A DNA stretch of 6,717 nt from Smithella sp. (GTDB lineage: Bacteria > Desulfobacterota > Syntrophia > Syntrophales > Smithellaceae): contig JAAZOZ010000204.1 of assembly GCA_012797505.1 (NCBI GenBank), positions 1-6,717 on the forward strand. Direction: 5' to 3'. Below, piece after piece: positions 6,242-6,717 of this stretch; the stretch's first letter is position 1, and each line of letters begins with the position of its first letter. Position numbers and translations under genes: made by a program. The notes beneath the pieces were generated by a model, which did no database searches, was not told where the DNA came from, and saw only the letters and a list, made by a program, of their open reading frames with translations.

Positions 6242-6403
6242 GAGAGCCGTTGAATAACGGCCATTTTTGTCATTTCGGCTTCTTCTTTGTCATTTCGACT
6301 TTTTCTTTGTCATTTCGACCGAAGGGAGAAATCTTGAACAAACGGCCATCCTGAAGATTTCTCGTCGCTCACGCTCCTCGAAATGACATTTTTCAAAGCT
6401 CTC
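6242..6403. mobile_element. MITE-like palindromic repeat element, copy 2
   Basis: This is the same element as at 26-212, in the same orientation. Positions 6309-6403 match 118-212 at 93 of 95 bases. The ends are GAGAGC (6242-6247) and GCTCTC (6398-6403). The 5 bases outside each end are the same, CAGGA (6237-6241 and 6404-6408), as expected for a target-site duplication; CCAGGA is shared if the last C of the element is counted. Inside are two diverged 20-bp units (6269-6308), then GTCATTTCGA (6309-6318) inverted as TCGAAATGAC (6378-6387), and GAAATCTT (6328-6335) inverted perfectly as AAGATTTC (6354-6361). The left 27 bases differ from copy 1. This copy is 162 bp against 187 bp for copy 1, mainly through fewer tandem units. 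It lies 14 bases after the CoA-transferase stop. The palindrome is followed by ATTTTT, so it may also help end transcription. Confidence 0.75.
6246..6268 (+). terminator. Probable intrinsic terminator of the CoA-transferase gene
   Basis: GCCGTT (6246-6251) and AACGGC (6256-6261) form a six-base-pair stem with a GAAT loop. CA and then TTTTT (6264-6268) follow. It begins 19 bases after the stop codon. The stem is short, so strength is uncertain. It lies within the left end of repeat copy 2, and this left end is not shared with copy 1. Confidence 0.5.
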
Positions 6404-6717
6404 CAGGAAACGCCGACGGGGGGATCCGTCTTTCCAAAGCGGAGCAAGGCGCCGGGATCGGCCGGATGGATTCGTTATGCGCTCTTTTGATCATGTGAAG
6501 CTTGCCCGTCCACTGCCTCCCCTCCCCGCGCAGGCAACGACGCGTGGGGGCTTGACAATCGCCGCGGCTTCGATTGCGCACGGCGCCAATAAAGAGTGAA
6601 GCGGCGAGAGCTGAGTTCCGCCGTTGGCGTCACGCGCGGCGCGGCGGCGGAAAGCCTTCCGCTGCAACCGGCGACGGGTCTCAACCTCTCCGTGAGTCAA
6701 CGCCGATAAGCGCAAGC
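6404..6717. other. GC-rich region with no supportable gene
   Basis: After the repeat the sequence becomes GC-rich (about 65% over 6481-6717 by my count). Short open frames exist on both strands. One is a + strand frame at 6477-6599 that would encode 40 residues starting MRSFDHVKLARPL. Minus-strand frames of up to 74 residues also cross 6491-6715. They overlap each other, have low-complexity arginine/alanine-rich products and no ribosome binding sites, and look like GC-driven chance frames. I see no tRNA, terminator or promoter that I would defend. The next real gene probably lies beyond the window edge. Confidence 0.6.

Noticed and set aside
6552..6557. TTGACA as a -35 promoter element
   Set aside because: No -10 box follows at suitable spacing and no gene lies downstream in the window.

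Overview
The window looks like part of a chromosome from an anaerobic, probably Desulfobacterota/Syntrophales-like bacterium. That placement is inferred from three things: a PAS-type sigma-54 activator beside a -24/-12 promoter, a sodium:solute symporter paired with a small membrane protein, and a long single-chain family I CoA-transferase. No rRNA, tRNA or other taxonomic marker is present. All supported genes are on the + strand.

Layout. 26-212: a palindromic, MITE-like repeat containing 20-bp tandem units. 240-1649: a sigma-54-dependent enhancer-binding protein (PAS, AAA+, Fis-type HTH), most likely starting at a GTG just outside the repeat. 1650-1932: an intergenic region with a near-consensus sigma-54 promoter at 1797-1811 and a possible upstream activator site near 1692-1727. 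1933-2391: a four-helix membrane protein. 2407-3891: an SSS-family sodium:solute symporter, followed by a strong intrinsic terminator (3904-3939). 3956-4180: a tiny lipoprotein. 4236-6227: a 663-residue acyl-CoA:carboxylate CoA-transferase with a C-terminal extension of about 130 residues. 6242-6403: a second copy of the repeat in the same orientation, flanked by a 5-bp direct repeat that looks like a target-site duplication. 6404-6717: GC-rich sequence without a supportable gene.

Working model (inference). The activator senses a metabolite or redox cue through its PAS domain and switches on the sigma-54 promoter just downstream of its own gene. This would drive uptake of an organic acid by the symporter and its small partner. 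The CoA-transferase would activate the acid by moving CoA from an endogenous acyl-CoA. The terminator after the symporter should make the transporter genes more abundant in mRNA than the lipoprotein and enzyme genes, unless an unseen promoter serves the latter. The substrate cannot be read from the sequence.

The least ordinary features are the repeat copies bracketing the whole module, the repeat abutting the regulator's translation start, and the extended CoA-transferase. I see no defence system, CRISPR array, phage gene or transposase.
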